Origin: Alicycliphilus denitrificans_A | GTDB taxonomy: Bacteria; Pseudomonadota; Gammaproteobacteria; Burkholderiales; Burkholderiaceae_C | Reading direction: 5' to 3' | NCBI RefSeq assembly: GCF_044792555.1 | Contig: NZ_CP126238.1 | Coordinates: forward strand, 558,001-622,000 | DNA: 64,000 nucleotides | Part shown: positions 34,299-43,773 of the stretch, in pieces | Layout of the letters: every line of letters starts with the position of its first letter | Numbering within the stretch: the first letter of the stretch is position 1 | Position numbers and translations under genes: made by a program | Notes under the pieces: model-generated | Told to the model about the DNA's origin: nothing | The model's input: the letters and a program-made list of their open reading frames with translations, nothing else | Database searches by the model: none

Positions 34299-37115
34299 TC
34301 AGCCCACCAGCACCAGCCCCGGCGGCAGGCTGTCGCCCAGGCTGCGCTGGCGGTCCTCCAGGCTGAGCTCCTGCACCTGCGCCACCAGCGCGATCCAGCG
34401 CTCGGGCGCGCCGCTGGCGCGCAGCTTGTCCAGCACGCGTGCGCGCTGGGCATCGTCCAGGTCCAGCGTGCGCTCGCCCGTCATGCGCGCGATCTGCACG
34501 GCGGCGAACATGGCGTGCTCGTTCCTGCGCCAGTCCTGGGCCAGTAGGGCGTCAAGGAATTCCTGCGCCGCCGCGGGCGGCATGACCCGATGCGCGTTGG
34601 CGGCCAGCGGCACGCGCGCGGCCAGGCGGCCGATGGCCCACCAGGTGTGCATGGGCTCGTCGGGGCGGTCCAGGCGCGCCAGCATCCACTGGCCCATCTC
34701 CTGGCGGTACTGCCAGGGCACGGCCTCCATGGCGGCGAACAGGCGCAGCATGTCGTCGTAGCTGCCCCAGCGTGCGCGCGCGTTGCGCTGCACGGTTTTC
34801 TGCATGCAGGCGGCCACGTCCTCCAGCACCTGCATCTGCTGCGCCTCGTCAAGCCCCGCGGCCACGCGGCGCCACAGCACCCACCATTCGGTCCAGTTGG
34901 CGCCCTCGCCGCCATGGCCCAGGCCCTGGGCGTAGAGCTGCCAGAGCTGGGCGATGCGCCAGGCGTCCAGCTCCGCCCCCAGGCCGGGGCGCAGGCACCA
35001 GCCGGCCAGGTTCAGCCACACGCGCTCATGTTCGGGCGAGCGCCGGCGCCGCTTGGCGCGCGCCAGCAGCGCATCGAACAGCGTGCGCAGCAGGGGCAGG
35101 GCCCAGGATTCGCGCGCGCCCAGGGTTTTTTCCAGCGACTGGCGCAGCTGGCGCACCTCCTTCGGCGGCACGTCCTGGGTCTGGTTGCCGAAGATGCGGT
35201 CGATGAGGGTGATGGCCTGGGTGGGCTGGCCCCTTCCCTCTCTCTCTCCCTCTGGGAGAGGGCTGGGGTGAGAGCTGGCCACCATCCCGCGCACGGCAAA
35301 CGGCAGCAGCCACGACCGCGCCGCGTCCTGCACATCCAGGCAGCGCAGCTCCAGCACCCCCACCTCGCTCATGCAGGCCTGCAGCTGCACCTCGACCCGG
35401 GCGACGGCGCGGCCCTCGGGCGCGGGCAGCACGGTGGCCAGCGGCGGCAGCTCCACCCAGCCCTCGCCCGCAAGCGCGGCGATCTGCCCGGCCTGCGCCT
35501 GCCCCTGGCTGCGCGCCAGCAGCGCAAAGCGCACGGGCTGGCCCAGCTGCAGCGCGAAGCGCCGGCCGGTGAGCGTGAGGCGCGCCCCCTCCTCGGTGCC
35601 GCGCGGCAGCAGGCAGATGCCCTGGGGCGGGGCCCCGGCCTTGCCCGGCAGCACCAGCCAGTAGCTGCGCGCGGCGCCGCCGCCTATGCGTGGGACAATT
35701 GTTTTGATAGCTGTTTGCGCTTTGCCAGTAGGCGTTTGCGGCTTTTTTTCCTGATATTGCGCCAACCCATGGGCGGCCGCGCCGCGCGCCACGGCCCAGT
35801 CCGGGTGCGGGTTGTGCAGCACACGCACGGGGCCGCCGCGCCATTCGCCAAGCCGTTGCGTGAGCCGCTCGGCCAGCGCATGGGCGTGGAACACGCCGCC
35901 GTTGAGCAGCACCGTGTCCGGCAGCTCGCCGCCCGCATGCCGCGCCAGGAACTGCGCCAGATGGCGCGAGATGGCCGCGTCTGCCGGGTAGGGCAGGCCC
36001 AGGCCGCGCAGCGCGCCCTGGCGCCGCGCCGGCGTATCGCCAAGCCGCGCGGGCGGCAGGAAACCCTCCACCACGCATTGCAGCACCTGCGCGCGCGTGA
36101 GGGCGGCCGAGCGCGCCTGCGCCAGCAGCTTCGAGCCGCCGCCCAGCAGCGTCACCGTGACCGACTCGGGCGCGCCTTGCGCCAGCAGCTCTTCCTTGGC
36201 CAGGCGGCAGCGCTGCACCAGCTGGGCGAAGCGCGCGGCCGGCAGGCGCTCGCCCGGCGGTGCGAACTGGGGTTCGAGCAGGTGCGCCAGAGCCAGGTCC
36301 ATGTTGTCGCCGCCCAGCATCAAATGCTCGCCCACGGCGGTGCGCGTGAGCCGGGGCGGGCCGCCCGGCGAAGGCTCCACGCGGATCAGCGTCAGGTCGG
36401 TCGTGCCGCCGCCCACGTCCACCACCAGCACCAGGCGGCTATCGGCCAACTGCGCGGTGAGCTGCCCGTCCTGCAGCACCAGCCAGTCGTGGAACGCCGC
36501 CTTGGGCTCTTCGAGCAGCTGCACCGCCGCCAGGCCGGCCAGCCGCGCGGCCTCCAGCGTCAGCGCGCGCGCGCCCTCGTCGAACGAGGCCGGCACGGTG
36601 AGCACCACGGCCTGCTGGTGCAGCGGTGCATCGGGGTGGGCCGCATCCCATGCGGCCTTCACATGCGCCAGGTATGAGCTTGAGGCGGCGAGCGGCGAGA
36701 CCTTGGCCACGTCCTCGCCCGCGCCCCAGGGCAGGATCGGCGCGGTGCGGTCCACGCCGGGGTGCGACAGCCAGCTCTTGGCGCTTGCCACCAGCCTCCC
36801 CGGCACGGCCGCGCCCAGCGTGCGCGCCCAGCGGCCGATGACGGCCGGGGCTTCGTCGCTCGCCCCCTGCGGCGGCCAGGGCGCGCGCCAGGCTTCGCCC
36901 AGCTCCCCGGGCGCGGCCTGGTAGCGCGTGGAGGGCAGCAGCGGCAGGGCCTGCAGCTCGGCGCTGGAGACGCGCTGGGGGATGGGCAGCAGCGCGATGT
37001 CCAACGCGCTGCCATCCAGCGGCACATGGGCCACCACGGTGTGGCTGGTGCCCAGGTCTATGCCAACCGCGTGGCGCGCGGGCCGATCCGCGGGGCTGGC
37101 GGTTGCGCCGGTCAT
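34299..37115 (-). CDS. Hsp70-family protein with C-terminal DUF3731 region
   Basis: The 938-residue protein has an Hsp70 ATPase domain (about residues 15-440) with the phosphate loop VGIDLGTSHTVVAHV, LVVDVGGGTTDLTLIR and a late VLLNGGVFHAHAL motif. The substrate-binding part is unlike DnaK, and the long C-terminal helical region (about 600-930) matches DUF3731. It is not DnaK, HscA or HscC. It overlaps the second Hsp70 gene by 4 nt and closes a three-gene operon with DUF2760. A dispersed repeat copy is translated in frame after about residue 450. Function is unknown; a dedicated chaperone pair is likely. Confidence 0.88.
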   Translation of the reverse strand: MTGATASPADRPARHAVGIDLGTSHTVVAHVPLDGSALDIALLPIPQRVSSAELQALPLLPSTRYQAAPGELGEAWRAPWPPQGASDEAPAVIGRWARTLGAAVPGRLVASAKSWLSHPGVDRTAPILPWGAGEDVAKVSPLAASSSYLAHVKAAWDAAHPDAPLHQQAVVLTVPASFDEGARALTLEAARLAGLAAVQLLEEPKAAFHDWLVLQDGQLTAQLADSRLVLVVDVGGGTTDLTLIRVEPSPGGPPRLTRTAVGEHLMLGGDNMDLALAHLLEPQFAPPGERLPAARFAQLVQRCRLAKEELLAQGAPESVTVTLLGGGSKLLAQARSAALTRAQVLQCVVEGFLPPARLGDTPARRQGALRGLGLPYPADAAISRHLAQFLARHAGGELPDTVLLNGGVFHAHALAERLTQRLGEWRGGPVRVLHNPHPDWAVARGAAAHGLAQYQEKKPQTPTGKAQTAIKTIVPRIGGGAARSYWLVLPGKAGAPPQGICLLPRGTEEGARLTLTGRRFALQLGQPVRFALLARSQGQAQAGQIAALAGEGWVELPPLATVLPAPEGRAVARVEVQLQACMSEVGVLELRCLDVQDAARSWLLPFAVRGMVASSHPSPLPEGEREGRGQPTQAITLIDRIFGNQTQDVPPKEVRQLRQSLEKTLGARESWALPLLRTLFDALLARAKRRRRSPEHERVWLNLAGWCLRPGLGAELDAWRIAQLWQLYAQGLGHGGEGANWTEWWVLWRRVAAGLDEAQQMQVLEDVAACMQKTVQRNARARWGSYDDMLRLFAAMEAVPWQYRQEMGQWMLARLDRPDEPMHTWWAIGRLAARVPLAANAHRVMPPAAAQEFLDALLAQDWRRNEHAMFAAVQIARMTGERTLDLDDAQRARVLDKLRASGAPERWIALVAQVQELSLEDRQRSLGDSLPPGLVLVG
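35696..35750. repeat. Dispersed palindromic repeat, copy 5 (inside hsp70 gene)
   Basis: GATAGCTGTTTGCGCTTTGCC and the following GGCGTTTGCGGC match the family in reverse orientation. It is read in frame and encodes about 20 residues (EKKPQTPTGKAQTAIK and onward) before the SYWLVLP strand. Confidence 0.65.
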
Positions 37116-39028
37116 GGGGCCGGGGTGTCGGCCCGCACGTCGAACTCCACCTTCCAGCGCTCGCTGCCGCCCACCGGCACGGCGTTGAGCTCCAGCGTGC
37201 CGATGTCGGTCACGCGCGCGTGCAGCTGCACGGGCACGACCTCGCCGGGTGTGCGGCCCTCGGCGGGCAGGTGGGCCTCGATCTCCTGCAGCTCCACCAG
37301 CTCCTCAGGGGTCCAGAAGTCCAGCAGCGTGCCCACGGCGTCATTGCGGCGCACGCTGGAGCCGAAGAAGCGCAGGCGCACCGGCTCGCCCACGACCAGG
37401 CCGAACTCCTGAGCGTCTAGCGCCACCTCCGTGCCTTCCTCCATGCCGAAGGGTGCCAGGCACAGGGCCGAGATCGGCGGCTCCATGCCGGGGATCGCCG
37501 GCATGTTCGATTCCACCCCCACGTAATAGCTTTGCGCCGTGCCGCCGCGTATGCGCACGCCGCGGCCCGCGGCCGCCACATGGCCGTAGTAGGCGGCGCC
37601 GCGCGCCACGGCCAGGTCCAGGTTCGCGCCCGCAAGCAGCCGCGCCGGCTGCGCGCCCTCGGCGGCCAGCCAGCCGTTGATGACGTCGAGAATGCGCCGC
37701 TCGATCTGCGCCGCCTTGAGCACGCCGCCGTTGAACAATATGGCCGTGGGGTGCAGGAAGGATGCGCCTTGCGTCTGCGCGCCCTGCAGGCCCTCGATCT
37801 GCGCGGTGGCGCCGGCCTGGCGCGACAGGAAGGCTGCCAGGTGGCGCGTGACGGCCGCATCCTGCGCATAGGGCAGGCCCAGCTGCGTGAGCGCGGCGCG
37901 TGCGCGCGTGACGGGCTTGTCGCTGACGGCGACCTGCGGGAAGAAGCCCTCGACCAGCAGGGCCAGCACCTCGGCGCGCGTGACCTCGGTGCGGATGCTG
38001 GCGCCAATCAGTTTGCTGCCGCGGCTGGGCACGACCACGGGCACGGCCTCCAGGGCCTCGTCGGCCAGCAGCTGCTCCTTGGCCGCGCGGCAGCCGTGCG
38101 CCAGGGCGCGCGTCTGCCAGGCGTCGAGCTGTTTGCCCTCGGCCGCCAGCTTGCGCGCCACGCCGTAGGCCAGGGCCAGGTCCATGTTGTCGCCGCCGAG
38201 CAGGATGTGCTCGCCCACGGCCACGCGCTGCAGTTCCAGGTTGCCGCCCTTCTCCAGCACGGCGATCAGCGACAGGTCGGTCGTGCCGCCGCCCACGTCC
38301 ACGACCAGGATCACGTCGCCATGCGCCACCTGCTTGCGCCAGCCGCCGCCGCTGGCCTGTATCCAGCTGTAGAGCGCGGCCTGGGGTTCTTCAAGCAGTG
38401 TCAGCTTCTGGAAACCGGCGGCCCGGCAGGCCTCGGCCGTGAGCTCGCGCGCGGCCGGGTCGAAGGAGGCGGGGATGGTGACCGTGATGTCCTGGGCATC
38501 GAACGGCGCCTCGGGGTGGGCCTGGTCCCAGGCGCTGCGCAGGTGCTGCAGGTATTGCGTGCTGGCCGCCAGGGGCGAGACGCGCTGCACCTCGGGCGGC
38601 GCGTCCGCCGGCAGCAGCGGCGCGCGCCGGTCCACCCCGGGGTGGCACAGCCAGCTCTTGGCGCTGCTGACTAGCCGTATCGGCGTGGCCGCGCCGCGCG
38701 TGCGCGCGAATTCGCCCACCAGGCCGCCCTGGTCCGTACCCCAGGGCAGGGCCAGGTCGGAGGGCGTCAGCTCGCTCTCGTGCGGCAGGTACAGGAACGA
38801 GGGCAGCAGCGGCAGCGCCTGGACGCTGGCCGGCGCCGTGAGCTGGGGAATGTCCTGCACGCCCTGCACGATTTTTTCGCCATCGCTGGCCAGCTTGTCC
38901 ACCCAGGACAGCGCGCAGTGCGTGGTGCCCAGGTCGATCCCCAGGCTGAATTTGGCATTGTTTTGGTCTATAACGCTTGCTGTGTAAGCGTCTGCAGCTA
39001 CTGAATCAGGAGTGTTTGGGGCGCTCAT
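37112..39028 (-). CDS. Hsp70-family protein (second paralogue)
   Basis: The 638-residue protein has a complete Hsp70 ATPase domain (SLGIDLGTTHCALSW, VILVVDVGGGTTDLSLI, ILFNGGVLKAAQIE) and a short beta-rich C-terminal domain. It lacks the usual DnaK helical lid. The ATG at 39028 is taken; a GTG 6 nt upstream overlaps the DUF2760 stop and is possible. The N-terminal extension before the ATPase (SVAADAYTASVIDQNNAK) is encoded by a dispersed repeat copy. It is the middle gene of the DUF2760-Hsp70-Hsp70 operon. Confidence 0.9.
   Translation of the reverse strand: MSAPNTPDSVAADAYTASVIDQNNAKFSLGIDLGTTHCALSWVDKLASDGEKIVQGVQDIPQLTAPASVQALPLLPSFLYLPHESELTPSDLALPWGTDQGGLVGEFARTRGAATPIRLVSSAKSWLCHPGVDRRAPLLPADAPPEVQRVSPLAASTQYLQHLRSAWDQAHPEAPFDAQDITVTIPASFDPAARELTAEACRAAGFQKLTLLEEPQAALYSWIQASGGGWRKQVAHGDVILVVDVGGGTTDLSLIAVLEKGGNLELQRVAVGEHILLGGDNMDLALAYGVARKLAAEGKQLDAWQTRALAHGCRAAKEQLLADEALEAVPVVVPSRGSKLIGASIRTEVTRAEVLALLVEGFFPQVAVSDKPVTRARAALTQLGLPYAQDAAVTRHLAAFLSRQAGATAQIEGLQGAQTQGASFLHPTAILFNGGVLKAAQIERRILDVINGWLAAEGAQPARLLAGANLDLAVARGAAYYGHVAAAGRGVRIRGGTAQSYYVGVESNMPAIPGMEPPISALCLAPFGMEEGTEVALDAQEFGLVVGEPVRLRFFGSSVRRNDAVGTLLDFWTPEELVELQEIEAHLPAEGRTPGEVVPVQLHARVTDIGTLELNAVPVGGSERWKVEFDVRADTPAP
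38956..39012. repeat. Dispersed palindromic repeat, copy 6 (hsp70 N-terminus)
   Basis: GGTC, CGCTT, TAAGCG and GCTACTGAAT follow the family order. It codes for most of the residues between the start of the second Hsp70 and its ATPase domain. Confidence 0.6.
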
Positions 39029-39030
39029 GC

Positions 39031-39648
39031 TCACAGCTCCACCTCGGCCTGGGCAATGATGGCGGCGGCCTTGGCATCGGTGAGCTGCGGCAGGCGCACG
39101 TCGCTCACCTGCCAGCCGCGGTGGCTCAAGCTGCCGGTAAAGGGCGCCTGGCCGACCACATTGCCCGTCAGGCGTATGGCGCTGGCATCAAAGCCGGCCT
39201 GCAGCGTGATGCGGGCGCCCTCGGCCTCGGCGCGCACGGGGGCCAGCGTGAAATGCTCGCGCAGCACCTTGCGGCAGCCCTCGTGCACCACGCGCGCGGC
39301 GGCCCCGATCTCGGCGTCGGCATAGGGTGCCACGTCCTCCTGGATGAAGTCCACGAAGCGCGCCTCGCGCTGCAGCAGGCCCAGCAGCTGCAACGCGGCG
39401 GTGTCGGTCGCTACCTCCACGCGTTGCTCGACGATCTTCTCGACCGGCACCTCGATGCGGGTCTCGATGATTTTTTCCACCGGCACCTCCACGCGCACCT
39501 CCTTGGGTGGGGCGTCGGCGGCCAGGGGCTCGCCGGCGCGCAGGCGGGCGACCTGGGCGGCCAGCGGGGCATTGCCCAGGATGGCGAAGAAGCTGCCGAT
39601 GGCGATGGCGATGCGGCTGAGAAAACTGGGGGGCTGGGGGCTGCTCAT
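39031..39648 (-). CDS. DUF2760 protein
   Basis: The 205-residue protein matches DUF2760, a family almost always encoded next to atypical Hsp70s. It has an N-terminal hydrophobic helix (FLSRIAIAIGSFFAILGNAPLA cut at 20: FLSRIAIAIGSFFAILGNAP), then charged repeats (EVPVEKIIETRIEVPVEKIV), then a helical domain and a C-terminal beta region. The hydrophobic helix could anchor it to the membrane. It is the first gene of the three-gene operon, and its stop lies 2 nt before the next ATG. Function is not known; a substrate adaptor or co-chaperone for the two Hsp70s is an inference. Confidence 0.85.
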   Translation of the reverse strand: MSSPQPPSFLSRIAIAIGSFFAILGNAPLAAQVARLRAGEPLAADAPPKEVRVEVPVEKIIETRIEVPVEKIVEQRVEVATDTAALQLLGLLQREARFVDFIQEDVAPYADAEIGAAARVVHEGCRKVLREHFTLAPVRAEAEGARITLQAGFDASAIRLTGNVVGQAPFTGSLSHRGWQVSDVRLPQLTDAKAAAIIAQAEVEL

Positions 39649-39769
39649 GACAAGGGAGGCGTGCGCGGCGGGCGGCGCGCGCGCGAAGGAAAAAGGGCTG
39701 TGATGTTACCCAAACGCACCGCGCCGGCGCTGCCAAAGGGCGCGGGCGATGGGGGACAATGCGGCCCAC

Positions 39770-40828
<1,059 letters not shown>

Positions 40829-40869
40829 GACAATGTCCGGCACCACCCATTGCCATCACGGAACCGATC

Positions 40870-41463
40870 ATGGGAGCCCCAAAGCACGCCGCCGAACGCT
40901 ACACCTACGGCGAATGCCTGCGCTGGCCCGACGATGTGCGCTACGAACTGATCGACGGCCAAGCCTGGATGATGTCGCCCGTACCCAGCATTGAGCACCA
41001 GGACATCGCCGGGGATCTGTATTTTCAGTTGCGCCAAGCACTGCAGGGAGCGCCCTGCCGCGTGTTCATTGCCCCCGTGGACGTGCGCCTGCCTCGCGGC
41101 GATGAGGCCGACGGCGACATAGACACCGTGGTGCAGCCCGACGTGCTGCTGGTCTGCGACCCGGGAAAGATCGACCGCCGCGGCGTGCGCAGCGCGCCTG
41201 ACGGGGTGGTGGAAGTGCTCTCGCCCAGCACGGCGGCGCGCGACCAGATTGCCAAGCGACGCATCTACGAACGCGCTGGCGTGCGCGAATACTGGCTGGT
41301 GCACCCCACGGACCGCACGCTCACCGTGCATACCCTCGTGGACGGGCGCTACGGCATTCCCGAGATTTCCGAACTCAAGGACAGCACCGTGCTGGCCATA
41401 TTGCCCGATGTCGCCATCGCCTGGGACGCCCTGGTGGCGCGGCTGCCAGCGGTGGAGCCTTGA
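40870..41463 (+). CDS. Uma2-family (DUF820) putative endonuclease
   Basis: The 197-residue protein matches the Uma2 family with a PD-(D/E)XK-like restriction fold. Motifs are YELIDGQAWMMSPVPSIEHQ, VVQPDVLLVCDP, PDGVVEVLSPSTAARDQIAKR and GVREYWLVHP. These proteins are numerous in cyanobacteria and sporadic elsewhere. No methylase partner or target is known. It starts 41 nt after ruvB and ends about 70 nt before the CRISPR array trailer, so it is not clearly part of the CRISPR locus. Confidence 0.85.
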   Translation: MGAPKHAAERYTYGECLRWPDDVRYELIDGQAWMMSPVPSIEHQDIAGDLYFQLRQALQGAPCRVFIAPVDVRLPRGDEADGDIDTVVQPDVLLVCDPGKIDRRGVRSAPDGVVEVLSPSTAARDQIAKRRIYERAGVREYWLVHPTDRTLTVHTLVDGRYGIPEISELKDSTVLAILPDVAIAWDALVARLPAVEP

Positions 41464-41534
41464 GCTTCCGGTGTGCAGTGCTGTTTGCGCACTGCAAAGC
41501 TGTTTAGTAGCCTGTGATCCCGAAGGTGAAGACT
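41464..41534. other. Array trailer region
   Basis: This gap holds an 8-bp hairpin (TGCAGTGC at 41474-41481 with GCACTGCA at 41489-41496) after the Uma2 gene. It is where CRISPR transcription from the right would end. No promoter is seen. Confidence 0.4.
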
Positions 41535-42842
41535 TTTCTGAGCTGCCTGTGCGGCAGTGAACGTCCATGTAGCGGGCGTAGTCGCGCACCTTGATTTCTG
41601 AGCTGCCTGTGCGGCAGTGAACCGCCCAGGGCGGCTTCAGCGTCCGACCGCTGTTTTCTGAGCTGCCTTTGCGGTAGTGAACTCCTTCTGCGGCCCAGTC
41701 CTGGGCCACGTTGCTTTCTGAGCTGCCTATGCGGCAGTGAACGCGCACAGCAGGCTGTGCTCGGCCACGCAGAATTTCTGAGCTGCCTATGCGGCAGTGA
41801 ACCGGCACAGGCGCCAGCCGGCCGTGGGCGAGCATTTCTGAGCTGCCTATGCGACAGTGAACGACAGTGTTGATGGAAACCGTGCGTGTTTGTGTTTCTG
41901 AGCTGCCTATGCGGCAGTGAACTCGTAGACCAGCTTGAAGACGTGCGTCGGCACTTTCTGAGCTGCCTATGCGGCAGTGAACCCGAATGCGTCGGCCTGG
42001 CCGGTGGGGGCGTATTTCTGAGCTGCCTATGCGGCAGTGAACTTGAGGCTCGACAACGCCACTCGGCCCAGGTTTTTCTGAGCTGCCTATGCGGCAGTGA
42101 ACGGTGACGCGGTGCGGGACGCCGTGGACGGCCATTTCTGAGCTGCCTATGCGGCAGTGAACCTTTTCAGCACGCCGATGGTGCTCGCGCTACTTTTCTG
42201 AGCTGCCTATGCGGCAGTGAACAAGAACAAAGTACAAGAGCGCGAGATTGAGGATTTCTGAGCTGCCTATGCGGCAGTGAACGCGCCAGACAGCGAGATC
42301 CTGTTCGCCCTGTGTTTCTGAGCTGCCTATGCGGCAGTGAACCAATCCGGCGACATCAAACTTCTGGCCTCCAATTTCTGAGCTGCCTATGCGGCAGTGA
42401 ACACCCAGGAAGGGCGTGCGGTCGGTGTTGCGCATTTCTGAGCTGCCTATGCGGCAGTGAACGTGGCGCACCCCGAGCGCATCCCGACGAATGATTTCTG
42501 AGCTGCCTATGCGGCAGTGAACATCAGGTCTGTGACCTGGGGCACGATGAAAAATTTCTGAGCTGCCTATGCGGCAGTGAACCCATCCTGTGGCTGGACC
42601 ACGCGCTGTTCAACTTTCTGAGCTGCCTATGCGGCAGTGAACGCCGTTGCCAACGTGCGTCTTGCGCATCGCAGTTTCTGAGCTGCCTATGCGGCAGTGA
42701 ACCGCACTCGCCGCCCTTGTGTTCCTGCTGACCATTTCTGAGCTGCCTATGCGGCAGTGAACCCGCCACCGACTCCTGATGAGTATTGCTCGATTTTCTG
42801 AGCTGCCTATGCGGCAGTGAACTCCGTATTGGTTGAACCACC
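41535..42842 (-). CRISPR. Type I-F CRISPR array, distal block (22 repeats)
   Basis: Twenty-two 28-bp repeats recur every 60 bp from 41535 to 42795 with 21 spacers of 32 nt. Read on the minus strand the repeat starts GTTCACTGCCGCATAGGCAG, the type I-F form with a CTGCC/GGCAG hairpin. The repeats at 41535, 41595, 41655 and 41835 carry substitutions (GTG, GTG, TTTGCGGTAG and GCGACAG variants), as expected at the old, leader-distal end. After the last repeat only 20 nt of a spacer remain (42823-42842) before the IS66 element. Spacers differ from one another; I could not assign their targets. Confidence 0.98.
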
Positions 42843-42868
42843 GTATGCGGCTGGCGAACCCATCTTGA
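42843..42868 (+). repeat. IS66 left inverted repeat
   Basis: The left end begins GTATGCGG and contains GAACCCATCTTGA. It matches the right end in 20 of 26 positions. Another GTAAG at 42877 was considered but fits less well. Confidence 0.75.
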
Positions 42869-42922
42869 ATGAGGTGGTAAGGCTGAGCAAGATCGTGTGC
42901 ACGCAACATTGGCGTGGACACG

Positions 42923-43351
42923 ATGCTCAAAGACCCTCAGACCCCGCGCTATGCGCAGCGGCGTACGCACCGCACCTACACCCCGCAATTCAAGGCCGAG
43001 CTGGTGGCTGCCTGCCGACAGCCAGGCGCATCGGTCGCGGCGGTGGCCCTGCAACATGGCATGAACGCCAACGTGCTACACCGCTGGCTCAAGGAATGGG
43101 CGCAGGGACTTCACCGTCTTGAAGTTGGCGTCAGCACTGCGGTCGTTGCTTCCCAACCCCCGGCCTTTATCCCCATCGACCTGAGCGCAGTACCGCAGGC
43201 GTCTGCTGGTGAGCTACCATCCGCGTCCTTGCCAACGCCAGCGGATGGCATCCGCATCGAATGCCAGCGCCCCGGCATGTCCGTGACCGTGCACTGGCCC
43301 TTATCCGCTGCGACCGAGTGCGCCCAGATGCTGCGCGAATTACTGCGGTGA
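42923..43351 (+). CDS. tnpA: IS66 accessory protein TnpA
   Basis: The roughly 142-residue protein contains an N-terminal helix-turn-helix of the transposase-8 type (YTPQFKAELVAACRQPGASV, ALQHGMNANVLHRWLKEW) and a C-terminal beta segment ending AATECAQMLRELLR. It is one of the two small proteins needed for IS66 transposition. A GTG at 42914 would add MDT. It is followed 7 nt later by tnpB. Confidence 0.85.
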   Translation: MLKDPQTPRYAQRRTHRTYTPQFKAELVAACRQPGASVAAVALQHGMNANVLHRWLKEWAQGLHRLEVGVSTAVVASQPPAFIPIDLSAVPQASAGELPSASLPTPADGIRIECQRPGMSVTVHWPLSAATECAQMLRELLR

Positions 43352-43358
43352 TTCGCAC

Positions 43359-43691
43359 ATGATCAGGATCGACGCGGCCTGGCTGGCCACCACCCCGCTG
43401 GACATGCGCGCGGGCACCGACACCGCCCTGGCGCGGGTGATCGCCACCTTCGGCGCGGCCCAGCCACATCATGCGTACGTCTTCGCCAACCAGCGCGCCA
43501 ACCGCCTGAAAGTCCTGGTACATGACGGCGTGGGACTGTGGCTGGCCGCGCGCCGGCTGCACCAGGGCAAGTTTGTCTGGGCACCTGCGGGCAGTCCGAA
43601 CGTGGCGTTGGAACACGCCCAGCTCAACGCCCTGGTGCTGGGCCTGCCCTGGCAGCGTGTGGGCTCGCAAGGTGCCATCACCGTGGTCTGA
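43359..43691 (+). CDS. tnpB: IS66 accessory protein TnpB
   Basis: The 110-residue protein matches the IS66 Orf2 family, with LDMRAGTDTALARVIATFG, HAYVFANQRANRLKVLVHDG and GLWLAARRLHQGKFVW. It is needed for efficient transposition but its biochemical role is unknown. It lies between tnpA and tnpC in the element. Confidence 0.92.
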   Translation: MIRIDAAWLATTPLDMRAGTDTALARVIATFGAAQPHHAYVFANQRANRLKVLVHDGVGLWLAARRLHQGKFVWAPAGSPNVALEHAQLNALVLGLPWQRVGSQGAITVV

Positions 43692-43773
43692 ATCGTCGGC
43701 GTAAGGGCGTGGCCGTGGCAATCGGGAGATGCGTCAATGGCTGGACCCAGGGTGAGCGGGCACACTGCCAGCC

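Noticed and set aside
40870..41463. Uma2-family protein as an accessory gene of the CRISPR system
   Set aside because: It faces the opposite direction, lies beyond the array trailer next to ruvB, and the family has no known tie to CRISPR.
42877..42900. GTAAGGCTGAGCAAG as the IS66 left end
   Set aside because: It starts with GTAAG like the right end but agrees poorly after that; the end at 42843 aligns over 26 positions.
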